Of a DNA stretch of 64,000 nucleotides, positions 18,949-28,019 are shown piece by piece. The first letter of the stretch is position 1. Each line of letters opens with the position of its first letter. This stretch comes from Corallochytrium limacisporum (taxonomy: Eukaryota > Opisthokonta). Below the pieces are notes generated by a model. It was not told the DNA's origin. It made no database searches and was given only the letters and a program-made list of their open reading frames with translations. Location: assembly GCA_002811645.1 (NCBI GenBank), contig PDIP01000041.1:10423-74422 (forward strand), in the 5' to 3' direction. A program made the position numbers and the translations under genes.

Positions 18949-19932
18949 AGTGAATTTGTTTGTATTCAACACCCCTTAAAGTTGTAGTGGTTGCAAACGG
19001 TCAGAGAGAAGCTTATGACACCACCTCACCAGAAAGTCTGTATCTTAATTAGTCACCTGAAAAGTGTGTCCGTTTTATGGAGGTTGGTATGCCTTCCTTG
19101 TCTGTTTCTTCTCACTAAGACTTCATTCAAGTGAACAAGGTTTCGCAGCTGAGCCTTGTTTGTTTTCCACTACTCACACGGCTTATGGTCACCATGCATC
19201 TGATTCTTACAGGATGTGACATAAGTTATGAAGGACTCAAACACCAGGACCTCTGACGCGCCATACTGTACAAATTGGAAAGCAAACTGCTTTATGGTTC
19301 CAGCATGTAAGAATTGAAACAAAACGAACCCCAAAACTGTCCAATCGCGGAAACTCCCCAGTTTCTCTGACCCAAAGGCCCCCCCCCCCCTACAACACCC
19401 TCCGCCGGCCCACCCCACTTAGACACCGCAGGGCCGTGGTGCGGAATGGTTCGGCCCCAGTGACGGAGTCAGGGGGCGAGAGAAGTAAAAGGAGGAGACC
19501 CTCGCTGGGGGCTAGCAGAAGAAACCCCCCCCGGGGGGGGGGGTTGGGGGCACGGGTTAGGTGCTTGCGGCTGTGCTACTGACAGCGGTTCCTTCCCTCG
19601 AGAGAAGAAGGGAAGGGGGGGTGGGGGGCGGGTTGGACCTTCAGGGAAAGGAACAACTCAGCGCAGAGGGGCGTGCCAGGGAAGGGAGTCTTGCGAGACC
19701 TAGCGACGGAGGACCACCACCGTCAAAGCAGGGAGGGAGGGAGAGGGGGAGGTTCAGAGCGTAGGGACGTGGGGAGGGTAGATGCCGGTGATATGCGAAG
19801 GAAAATTGCATCGCCGTCTTCGTGACACGTTCTTCGCTTGCGCTCTCCATGATCAAGTGCATGTCGGTTTATTTTGACTTTGCTCATGTCTTTGTCTCAT
19901 GATAATCCACTTTTCGGTTGCTACATGTTGAC
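18949..19932. promoter_or_regulatory. Upstream region of the invertase gene
   Basis: About 980 bp that hold the invertase promoter (near 18949-19400) and, further away, the low-complexity island described separately. No gene is seen; the small open frames at 19170-19418 and 19561-19764 follow the repeats. Confidence 0.35.
19379..19790. repeat. Oligo-C/oligo-G palindrome and purine-rich island
   Basis: A run of 12 C at 19379-19390, then a C8G11 palindrome at 19525-19543 followed by TT and five more G, then G- and GA-rich sequence to about 19765 (several GGGAGG repeats). The plus strand is strongly purine-rich after the palindrome. Architecture resembles the 28.0-29.7 kb island and the left window edge. 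Confidence 0.7.
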
Positions 19933-20883
19933 CTAAATGACAGGTACAGGAGACTGTCGTTGACCATCATGGCAATTGGATGCGGTAGCATCGATGCGGC
20001 TATTATTGTGAGCCAGGTTCCCTGACGGGTCATGAACAGTCACCACATCTTTGCTCTTGACCATGTGCTCATGATGGTCCTCACTAACAGGCTCCATAGG
20101 CTTCTCTAGATTGGCTTGAGTGTCAAGGCCCAGGCGCAGGGACAGCTTCGTCACAAATTCTTTTAGACAGGAGAGCAAGGGCCGTTCGCGGGTGGAAGCA
20201 GCATTCTCTTCACCATGCTCCTTTGTGCAGGACAATGCACTGCCAGGACGAGCAACTGACACGGCGGTTTCCTCTTCAATGACAACAGCTGGGCTGATGG
20301 CGGCCGCCTCCTCCTCTGCGGCCTCGTTTGCCTGTACCAATTCCTCTGCGAGAGGAGCGAGTATCCCGCGGTGGCTCTTTGCGTTGGGAGTTTTGGCTGC
20401 ACTACGCGGAAGCTGACTAAGGATCTCAATGTTCTTGAGGACAATGTTGTGGGTACCTCTTCGTCATCTCTTTGATCATTTGTGAATGGCGTCTTCGCAG
20501 TGTCCGGTCTGAAGACCACGCTTACAAGGTAGTGAACGGAATCCAACACTACTGCTGCGGCCACCTTGTCATCTTCTGGGAGTTAAGCAATTCTTTGGTA
20601 ATGGCATGTAAGTCTACCATGAACGTCAAGTGAACCCTTGATGACTCTGTATGTATCATATTGCCCATCTCTCGTGCCTACTTTGATTAGAATTGTACTC
20701 TGCACCTCCACAGCTGCACCGTTCACGGACCTGTCGCTGATCACAACAGATGCGCAGGATACGCTCGTTATTCCAAAAATATGCTCATCCAATTTAAAAT
20801 ACCTTAATTGACGGAGGCCATACCCTGATATTCCGATCCAGTACGGATTCAGTAACCATATATTTGAGCACGTGAAACCTCAT
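19933..20883 (-). pseudogene. Disrupted or multiply spliced gene of unknown function
   Basis: Protein-like segments run in order through changing frames on the minus strand. From an ATG at 20881-20883 the first frame codes MRFHVLKYMVTESVLDRN onward and stops at 20794; the next frame is open to 20583 and includes a segment from HIFGITSVSC to VIKGSLDVH; a third is open to 20163 and includes DDKVAAAVVLDSVHYLV; a fourth, entered near 20460, runs to a stop at 19933 and is acidic and Ala/Glu-rich. A 42-bp GT-AG intron at 20576-20617 (with CTTAAC before the acceptor) and a 92-bp one at 20434-20525 (GTAAGC donor) would join the last three in frame; only a 19-bp GT-AG stretch (20784-20802) would join the first. 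So it is either a real gene with tiny introns or a frameshifted pseudogene. A GC-rich promoter-like block lies just upstream (20890-20990). I do not recognise the family. Confidence 0.4.
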
Positions 20884-21398
20884 CCACGCTCACACTCGCC
20901 CTTTCCCCTGGCCTCCCCCACCCAAAATAACCGGGTCAGTCTCCCGGGAGAACCGCCCCACCGCCGGTCTCCGCCATTCTCCAGTGGCACTTTTGGTGAA
21001 AGTATATCCAATTAGTGCTTTATGAATTTTGTATGGATTATTGGTCGATGTTGCTTGATTTTGAAATTCTGCATGGGTCCCTATAACAGTACAATATTCG
21101 TATGCAGCGAGGTGGGTATATTCATATACTGACATAATTTATTTTGCACGATTGCAAACAATGAGCTATGGCGCGAAAAATGTTACGATGAGGTCGTGCC
21201 CTTCTTGTGTCTTCGACAGCTGGGAGCGGTGCAAAGAGTATACATGCTCGTGGCCACTGAGCCAACATCGTCAAAGCTCAGCTTCCTGCTAGTGGCTACT
21301 TTAATGTGCGTAAGGTAGTTAAGTGGACATTTAAATCATTGTTCGATCAGAGCGAAATCGAAGGTCAACAAACAGTTCTGAACAACCGTTTCGCAAAG
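20884..21398. promoter_or_regulatory. Divergent spacer upstream of RFC4
   Basis: A GC-rich block at about 20890-20990 adjoins the minus-strand locus; the remainder up to 21300 is AT-richer. A short upstream frame (ATG at 21244, about 24 codons, ending at a TAG near 21318) precedes the RFC4 start and could be an upstream ORF in its leader. Confidence 0.35.
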
Positions 21399-22478
21399 AT
21401 GCAGGCCCTCTTTGGGAAGAAGGGAGAGAAGGGAGCCTTGACTCGGGAGGAGATTGCCAAAGACCGGGCACAGGCTGTACCATGGGTGGAAAAATTCCGT
21501 CCCAAAACTCTGGAAGATGTGGCACACCAAGAGGAAGTAGTTGCGGTCCTTAAAAAGACAGTAAAGGAGTCTCCTTTAGACCTTCCCCACTTGTTGTTCT
21601 ACGGGCCTCCCGGCACCGGTAAAACCTCCACCGTCCTGGCTATGGCACGGGATCTCTACGGGCCTAAGTTGACCAAACAGAGGGTGTTGGAACTGAACGC
21701 TTCCGATGAGCGAGGTATCAGCGTTATTCGGACGAAGATAAAAAACTTTGCACAACAGACAGCGGCAACTGCTAGCAAAGAAGAAGCTGGAGACTACCCA
21801 TGCCCTCCGTACAAGATCATTGTCCTCGATGAGGCCGACAGTATGACCAGCGATGCACAAAGTGCTTTGCGTCGTACTATGGAAAAATACTCTACCACTA
21901 CTCGATTCTGTTTGATCTGTAATTATGTGTCTCGCATCATCGAGCCCTTGGCCTCGCGGTGCGCAAAGTTCCGCTTCAAGCCACTAAGCACAGATTCCTT
22001 GATGGACCGTCTGCGGATAATTGCCAAGGCAGAAGGCATAAATGCCAGTGATGACGCATTAATGGCTCTAATTGAGGCCAGCGAGGGAGACATGCGCAAG
22101 GGCATTACGGGCATGCACAGTGCATCTCGCATTGCATCAAAGGCATTAACCAAACAATCAGTGATGGAGAGCTCTGGCCGGGTGCCGGACGAGACGGTAG
22201 AAGAATTGATGCACCTCTGCCTGACCTCCACCTTCGACCGCCTGGACCGTGCTGTCAAGAACATAATCTTCGACGGCTACAGCGGATGGCAGACCATAGC
22301 ACAGATCCACGACAAGGTTGTCACCGATACCACCCTCAACGACCTTCAGAAGGCCCACATTTGTGATGCCATTGCCAAAGCAGACAAGTGCCTGACTGAT
22401 GGTGCAGACGAATATCTCCAAGTTGTCGCCTGCGTTGCCGCAATTATGGGAGCCCGTAGTATTGCAAACGTTGCATGA
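21399..22478 (+). CDS. RFC4: Replication factor C subunit 4 (clamp loader AAA+ ATPase)
   Basis: A 360-residue small subunit of the RFC clamp loader, which opens and loads the PCNA ring at primer-template junctions during replication. Motifs in order: PWVEKFRPKTLEDV, Walker A GPPGTGKT at about 69-76, LELNASDERGI, Walker B LDEAD at about 143-147, the SRC arginine-finger motif in ASRCAKFRFKPL at about 186, sensor-2 region GDMRKGIT, and the RFC collar domain with LADGADEYLQ-type sequence near the end. The NASDERG plus TTRFCLICNYVSRIIEPL pattern and the KCLTDGADEYLQ tail match RFC4 (yeast Rfc2) best among the subunits. The frame opens with a GTG at 21306; the first ATG is at 21399, leaving about 30 residues before PWVEKF, usual for the family. 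It is 506 bp upstream of the kinesin gene on the same strand. Confidence 0.93.
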   Translation: MQALFGKKGEKGALTREEIAKDRAQAVPWVEKFRPKTLEDVAHQEEVVAVLKKTVKESPLDLPHLLFYGPPGTGKTSTVLAMARDLYGPKLTKQRVLELNASDERGISVIRTKIKNFAQQTAATASKEEAGDYPCPPYKIIVLDEADSMTSDAQSALRRTMEKYSTTTRFCLICNYVSRIIEPLASRCAKFRFKPLSTDSLMDRLRIIAKAEGINASDDALMALIEASEGDMRKGITGMHSASRIASKALTKQSVMESSGRVPDETVEELMHLCLTSTFDRLDRAVKNIIFDGYSGWQTIAQIHDKVVTDTTLNDLQKAHICDAIAKADKCLTDGADEYLQVVACVAAIMGARSIANVA

Positions 22479-22983
22479 AAACATCCACAAAAGACCGAGA
22501 ATAGAGTGTAACTGTTTATATAGTCCACAGAGTAAACTGGAAAGTTCAAACCTATCCCGAGGGTGGCTTTTCCTTGGGGCTAAAGGCTCCTCGCCCAAGT
22601 ATCCCGTTTCGAATTCGGATCCCAAAAAGCGGCCCCCGTCTAAAATGAGGGCGGGAAAAACTAGGCTCCCCCACTCCTGCATCTCCTTCCCTACGCCCGC
22701 AGAGCTCGTAGGACTGGGTGAGGTCCGACAGCGGGTCTCCCCACGGCGTCATGCTGGGTTCCGCCAAAACGAGGGACGGTACCTGGAAAGGCGTCCGGAC
22801 GGATGGCCCTTGGGTTGCGCTATAAATGGTACTCAAGGAACTGTGAGTGGGTGACCAATTTCTTACTCTGCGAATCACAGGCTAGAAGCCGGAGTTCAGC
22901 TTTGAAAGAAGTCATTTGCTAAGAGACAGCACCTTCGAATGTAGCCTTGTAGAGCACCGCGTAGGTATGTATGCCGCGCCATC
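22479..22983. promoter_or_regulatory. Spacer between RFC4 and kinesin with GC block and TATA-like element
   Basis: The first 60 bases are the RFC4 3' flank. Positions 22550-22810 are GC-rich. A TATAAATGG element at 22821-22829 lies about 155 bp upstream of the kinesin ATG and directly follows the GC block, a plausible core promoter. No gene is seen. Confidence 0.45.
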
Positions 22984-25900
22984 ATGACCAGCAAGAAAAC
23001 TCCAGTTCAGCTGGAAAGAGTCAGGGTAGTGGCTCGCTTGAGGCCACTGTTAGAGAAGGAAAAGGTCCGTAGGAGGATCGTATGTTGTCTGGCGGACCCC
23101 GAAGCCTCTACCATTCAGCTCGGTGAAGAACGTACTTTCGCCTTTGACGGTGTCTTCAATGACGAGGGTTCTCAAGAATATGTTTATGAAACCGAGATAA
23201 GTCCCATTGTACGATCGTTTATCAAAGGGCGGAATTGTACCATTTTCGCCTATGGCCAGACCGGATCCGGCAAAACGTATACAGTGCTAGGACCTCCGGA
23301 GCTCATCGTACGGAATCCGCCCAAGAGCCTGCAAAACAGTCCTGCGCAGGAGCGTTCGATTGCCAGAGGATCAGAATCAGGTGAAGAAAATGAGCTGGAA
23401 ATGTCTAAACAGGAGCGGTCAGCGTCGGCATCGCTACTCGATGCCCAATGGCAGGCGGAGATGGGAATGCTTGGGAGAGCATTGCGGGAGGTCATGGATC
23501 TGTGTCATGATGACATGCACTTTGATGAGCTCAATGTGGACCAAGAGGCCGAAGACACTGATCAATCTGATACGGTTGGCAAGTTGAAGCGCCAAAAGGT
23601 AAGCTTGACGCTTCACATAAGCTGTCTCGAAATCTACCAGGAGAGCTTGAGAGATCTCCTGGACCCTGCACTGGAGGAGGGAAATCTGACCAAGGGCGGT
23701 ACAGGGTCACATGTTGGGTTCGGTAGTGGCACAAGTCGTCATCCTGGGTCCAAATTTCAGCATTTAGGCAGTGATGGCAAGGAACGTAATATTCGTCTCC
23801 ACGAAATGCGTAATGGTGAGGTAACTGTGACAGGTGTTAGCCAACATGAGATTCGGAACTACAAAGATGCGGCTTCGATCCTGGAACGAGCCCTCCTGGC
23901 CCGTTCAACATCCTCAACAGGGATGAATGAAATGTCAAGTCGAAGTCACGGCGTGTTTATCATAACGATGAGGAAGATAGAGCATATGAGTAACGGAGAT
24001 GAGATCCATACTTCATGCAAGTTACACGTTATGGATCTTGCAGGTTCCGAGCGTCAGGCTCGGACTGGCAATGTGGGTACTCGTTTCAAGGAATCGGTCA
24101 GCATCAACAGTGGGCTGCTGGCCCTGGGCAATGTTATCAATGCACTAGCATCAGACAGTGCAGCGGATAAGGAGAATCAGGTCAGCGGCACAGGTCGACA
24201 TGTGCCTTACCGGGACTCGAAACTGACCCGCTTACTAAAAGGCAGTCTCGGTGGAGGATGTCATACACTAATGATTGCTTGCCTCTCCCCAGCCGATGTT
24301 GACTACGAGGAAAACCTATCGACCATGAAATATGCCAGTCGGGCTCTGAGCATCAAAAATAAGGTGGTCGTGCGGTCCAAGGTCAAACGGCATATTGAGC
24401 GCAGCCCATCTTCCAAAGAGCTTGTCGACAAAGTCAAAGATGCCGCACCAAGTGCCGCATACATGGCTCGCAAACTCGGCCTGGCAGCTGCTGGTGGCGA
24501 GGGCATGGACCTTACGGATATGGAGCTCAGTGCAGAATTGCAACAGTGGCTGCAAGCAGAGGAGAACCGGCCATTCTTGCGAGAAATCAAAGTCCGAGAA
24601 ATCCGCAGTGTTAATCTGTACCGCACTGTGCAGCTGCTTGAGCGAGAGAATCAGCAACTGAGAAGCCTCGTTGAGGAGCTACAGGGCTGTGCCAACGAAA
24701 CCGCAACCGAAGCAGAGACAACAGCGGTACAAAAGGAAACCAACGATGATGATCAGATCAGTGTGAATGACCGCTCTGCTGTCACCGGCACCCCTGATCT
24801 CGACGTGACCCACATCGTACATACGGAGTCCACAAATCAGTCTTTCGAGGAGCCCGAGCAGCGACGCAAGGAAAAAACTTTCCTAATGGATAGACTGACC
24901 GCCCTAAGCCATCAGAATGCAGCCGTCTGGCGGTCGTTGCAGGCACTCTTTGGCCTGGCTCTGGAGCTCTTTCCACTCTTGCGCTCATCTGTGGACATGG
25001 AAGCAAATCCCAATCTGCACCCACAGGTTAGGGCCATGGAAGACTTTTGTATGTCACTCACCTACGATGGGCACGAGCTGCGCACCCCGGAGGACCTTGC
25101 AACCGAGAATGCCTATGCTGATGTCATGACCTCTTCGCCGAGTGACAAGGTCCGTCCGTCCGCAGAGTTGCGGCCGACGACTTCGCCGGGCATCAACGAC
25201 CGGCCAACTACGGACACGGAAGACCGCGGCACACCTACGGGTGGGCCCGCAAGCATGGACGCCCGTAGGTATCAACTCCAGATTTTTCACCTGCAGGAGG
25301 CCCTGCGAGAGGCCCATGAAGATCTGCAGCGCGATGAGGAAATCTTCGCGGACCGTCAGAAAGACTTTGCAGAACTTCGCCGGGAGAATGAAAGACTTCA
25401 GCGTATAATTGCGGCGATGACAAACCGGCCTCCGGGCGCCATCACTCCCGGACCTAATCGCATGTCACCATTACGAGACAATCAGCGGGCCCTGGCCAGT
25501 CAGAGCGCCCCGGCGCGGCCACTGGTGGTCATGAACACGCTCGCTCGTAGAATGAGTGAGCAGCTCGAGAACAATGACGTCGTGGAATTTGACGCAAGCT
25601 TGAACCAGGACACCCTGCATCGAGCGCAGACTGCGGCTCCTGAGTATGGCCGGTCTGCCGAGGATCCGGCTTTGGAGGTTGCGCAAGAAGTTGGGGATGA
25701 GATTGAGGACTACATGGAGCGGCGGCGCCAACTCGGCAAACTCGCCCAAGAACTGCAAGAGCGTGAGAAAATGCTGAAGCGACGCGAGCAGCTGGTCAGC
25801 GAGCGTGAGGCACTGCTACAGAAAAGTCGGGAGGTACGGAGCCAGCAGCACGATATCTCCGGTGCAGGAGCGGCAGCAGATGGGACAATACACTCGAGGA

Positions 25901-26826
25901 ATCGACCCACGACGGCCATGGACGTTCCTCGGCCCCTCGGTAATGTCAGTGTGGACTCTGCTTTGGTTTGCAACAAGCACGTTGCTGGTGAAACCGATGA
26001 CGATGGAGACCCTCTTGAAGGGCCCCCATTCGACGCGTCAGAGTCTGTCAATGACGCGTGTCTGCGCAAAAAGTTACATCGTCTGGTGTCTGAGCGCGAC
26101 CTTCTGGCACTGCAACATGAAGGACAGATGGACCCGGAGCTGCAGGGACAGCTGCAGGACATTGACGACGAAATAGAAGCGCTGGAAGACCACCTAAGCT
26201 TCAAAACAAAAACCATTGACCAACGCAGTCAGGTTCTGGCGATGACACAGCAGCAAACGGCGCCCAGTGCAACCCAAAGGGTGGCCCATACCACCGCCAG
26301 TGGCTCTCTGGCCAATGCTGACGTCATGCTGCACATTGACCGCATCGACGAGAAACAGGCCAAGCTCCTGCTGAAGCAGTACGTTGAAAAAGTTGTCGAA
26401 CTTCGTGAGGACCGCCAGGGCCTAGAAGACCAGCTTCGGGAAGCGGAACTGCGGATTGAGGGCGCCAGACGGGACGCTGAAACTGAGAAGCGGCGTTCAG
26501 CAATTGCGCAAAAGGACCTGCAAAAGCAACAGATGGCGCAGCAAGTGCAGAATGGGTTAGATGTGGTGCACAAGATTGACAGCGACGAACAGGATCCGCA
26601 GTCCACACGACAGCACCGACCCATGACCACTGGAGCTATGGAAGTAACGGTCCAGTCTGCAGAGTATGGACCACACTTCCAACCACAGCTGCAGGAGATG
26701 CAGAATCGCATCGCCGACTTGGAACACCAGGTCGGCCACTACCGATCCAGGACACGCGAGCTCAAATCCAAATTGCGCGAGGTTAGGGCCTCTCAGTCAG
26801 GATCAGTGGCGCTGACGACCCGATGA
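22984..26826 (+). CDS. Kinesin motor protein, kinesin-4-like, N-terminal motor
   Basis: A 1,280-residue plus-end-type kinesin with an N-terminal motor (residues about 10-465) followed by coiled-coil stalk segments. Motor landmarks: P-loop GQTGSGKT at about 91-98, switch I NEMSSRSH at about 315-322, switch II DLAGSE at about 351-356, then HVPYRDSKLTRLLKGSLGG, HTLMIACLSPADVDYEE and YASRAL near the neck. The LLALGNVINAL and LMIACLSPAD wording fits kinesin-4 (KIF4/KIF21/KIF27) best. The motor is about 100 residues longer than usual because of a polar insertion between the P-loop region and the next helix (about residues 100-195) and a Gly/Ser-rich insertion at about 235-270. Coiled coils are predicted by heptad pattern at about 540-560, 760-815, 905-950, 1025-1075 and 1110-1180. 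The C-terminus has no recognised cargo domain. ATG at 22984 follows an in-frame-free leader. Confidence 0.9.
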   Translation: MTSKKTPVQLERVRVVARLRPLLEKEKVRRRIVCCLADPEASTIQLGEERTFAFDGVFNDEGSQEYVYETEISPIVRSFIKGRNCTIFAYGQTGSGKTYTVLGPPELIVRNPPKSLQNSPAQERSIARGSESGEENELEMSKQERSASASLLDAQWQAEMGMLGRALREVMDLCHDDMHFDELNVDQEAEDTDQSDTVGKLKRQKVSLTLHISCLEIYQESLRDLLDPALEEGNLTKGGTGSHVGFGSGTSRHPGSKFQHLGSDGKERNIRLHEMRNGEVTVTGVSQHEIRNYKDAASILERALLARSTSSTGMNEMSSRSHGVFIITMRKIEHMSNGDEIHTSCKLHVMDLAGSERQARTGNVGTRFKESVSINSGLLALGNVINALASDSAADKENQVSGTGRHVPYRDSKLTRLLKGSLGGGCHTLMIACLSPADVDYEENLSTMKYASRALSIKNKVVVRSKVKRHIERSPSSKELVDKVKDAAPSAAYMARKLGLAAAGGEGMDLTDMELSAELQQWLQAEENRPFLREIKVREIRSVNLYRTVQLLERENQQLRSLVEELQGCANETATEAETTAVQKETNDDDQISVNDRSAVTGTPDLDVTHIVHTESTNQSFEEPEQRRKEKTFLMDRLTALSHQNAAVWRSLQALFGLALELFPLLRSSVDMEANPNLHPQVRAMEDFCMSLTYDGHELRTPEDLATENAYADVMTSSPSDKVRPSAELRPTTSPGINDRPTTDTEDRGTPTGGPASMDARRYQLQIFHLQEALREAHEDLQRDEEIFADRQKDFAELRRENERLQRIIAAMTNRPPGAITPGPNRMSPLRDNQRALASQSAPARPLVVMNTLARRMSEQLENNDVVEFDASLNQDTLHRAQTAAPEYGRSAEDPALEVAQEVGDEIEDYMERRRQLGKLAQELQEREKMLKRREQLVSEREALLQKSREVRSQQHDISGAGAAADGTIHSRNRPTTAMDVPRPLGNVSVDSALVCNKHVAGETDDDGDPLEGPPFDASESVNDACLRKKLHRLVSERDLLALQHEGQMDPELQGQLQDIDDEIEALEDHLSFKTKTIDQRSQVLAMTQQQTAPSATQRVAHTTASGSLANADVMLHIDRIDEKQAKLLLKQYVEKVVELREDRQGLEDQLREAELRIEGARRDAETEKRRSAIAQKDLQKQQMAQQVQNGLDVVHKIDSDEQDPQSTRQHRPMTTGAMEVTVQSAEYGPHFQPQLQEMQNRIADLEHQVGHYRSRTRELKSKLREVRASQSGSVALTTR

Positions 26827-26954
26827 AGTGGTCATGCACAACCGACGGACATATATTACCTATGCGAAATCTCTGTATGTCTTCTACGTGAACACTACTC
26901 AAGGATTGTATTGAATTTGGTTTTACATCTACTCGTAAGATTTGTTTTTGACGC

Positions 26955-27851
26955 CTATGACGAGGAAGTGGATGGTGACGCATGTGTTTTTATCCATTTA
27001 GACAGCTCGTCTGCGAGTGCATCTAAGGAATCACTCTTTTTGAACGAATGGTCTGCACCCGCAATGACTGTGTGTTTGGCATCTGGCAGGATGGCCAAAT
27101 ACTCCTCCGTATCGCTCGGAGGGATCACAGCGTCCTCACCTGCCGCAATTAACAAACAATCAACCGCCGCTTTCGCCAACGGTGCGCACGTCCGCATGTC
27201 CAGAGCCTTCTTGAATTCATAGTCTTCCTTGGTGATAGTCATGTTTACGCCTGGACGGCAGTTCTTCCATACGAAGCGATGATTCTGTGCAGGATCTTCC
27301 AGGGCAGCCAATTGCTCAGGACTGAAGCGGCCAGCCGGTGCCTTTGTCTGGTCCCAGCGAGGGGTCAGAGCAATGATAGAGCGCAGTGGCGGTGCTTGCA
27401 ATTCTGTACCATAAAGGGAAGCTCCGTAGAAGAGCACATCGGAGGCGCCCTTGGAGTGTCCCAAAAGATGTATCGGATTCCACCCGAGGCTGACCAAGCC
27501 CTTGATCAGTGAGTCCACGTCCACCACTTCGACGTCGTATCGTCCATAGTAAAGTTCCCCTGTGCTGTCACCCATCCCACTGAAATCGAAACGCACGGTA
27601 TTTACTGTGGGCAGGCGTTTGGCGATACCGACCATGGTACCACTGTTACGTGTACTGAGGAGACCGTGGCTGAGCACGAAGCAGTCTTTAGTGGTCGGAT
27701 CCTTAACATCGATGGTTACTGCAAGCATGGCATCCGTCTTTGGATTCCGCACTTGGATGTCCAGCACCGGCCATCCGATGCTCGTGTCGCTGTGTTCCTT
27801 GTCCTCCGGAGCGGTCCGTGGCGTTTCCGGGAGCTTGGGTACTGTGTTCAT
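26955..27851 (-). CDS. Alpha/beta-hydrolase fold protein (S33/esterase-like)
   Basis: A 298-residue soluble serine hydrolase. The catalytic triad is visible: nucleophile Ser at about 133 in GHSKG, Asp at about 240 in AGEDAVIPP and His at about 268 in GADHSF. The oxyanion-side motif VLSHGLLSTRNSG and the FDFSGMGDSTGE strand-turn (residues about 65-110) are typical of small acyl- or peptide-hydrolases of this fold found in yeasts, plants and protists. There is no signal peptide or lipase lid. The frame is open to GTG at 27866; the ATG at 27851 with A at -3 is the start. It is tail-to-tail with the kinesin gene (128 bp between stops). The low-complexity island begins about 170 bp upstream, so its promoter is either compact or lies within that island. 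Substrate unknown. Confidence 0.85.
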   Translation of the reverse strand: MNTVPKLPETPRTAPEDKEHSDTSIGWPVLDIQVRNPKTDAMLAVTIDVKDPTTKDCFVLSHGLLSTRNSGTMVGIAKRLPTVNTVRFDFSGMGDSTGELYYGRYDVEVVDVDSLIKGLVSLGWNPIHLLGHSKGASDVLFYGASLYGTELQAPPLRSIIALTPRWDQTKAPAGRFSPEQLAALEDPAQNHRFVWKNCRPGVNMTITKEDYEFKKALDMRTCAPLAKAAVDCLLIAAGEDAVIPPSDTEEYLAILPDAKHTVIAGADHSFKKSDSLDALADELSKWIKTHASPSTSSS

Positions 27852-28019
27852 GGTTACCTGATTCACTAAACCACAACCTAGTCGTATGTGGCACTATGCC
27901 TCGCCCTTAAAGATCATACACTGCATACAATTGGTGATCAAAGTAAACTACCTTTGGATCGACTAGTTCCCCCATATACAGCGTAGTTCTTTTCCCTGAG
28001 CAACAGGCCCAGACTGTCC
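27852..28019. promoter_or_regulatory. Short upstream region of the alpha/beta-hydrolase gene
   Basis: About 170 bp of normal-complexity sequence between the hydrolase ATG (minus strand) and the repeat island. No clear TATA element is seen. Confidence 0.3.

Noticed and set aside
22550..22878. Possible tRNA or structured RNA in the GC-rich spacer (TTCGAATTCGG near 22609)
   Set aside because: The B-box-like string is not flanked by a pairing T-stem, and no acceptor or anticodon arm could be drawn. No tRNA was found elsewhere in the window.
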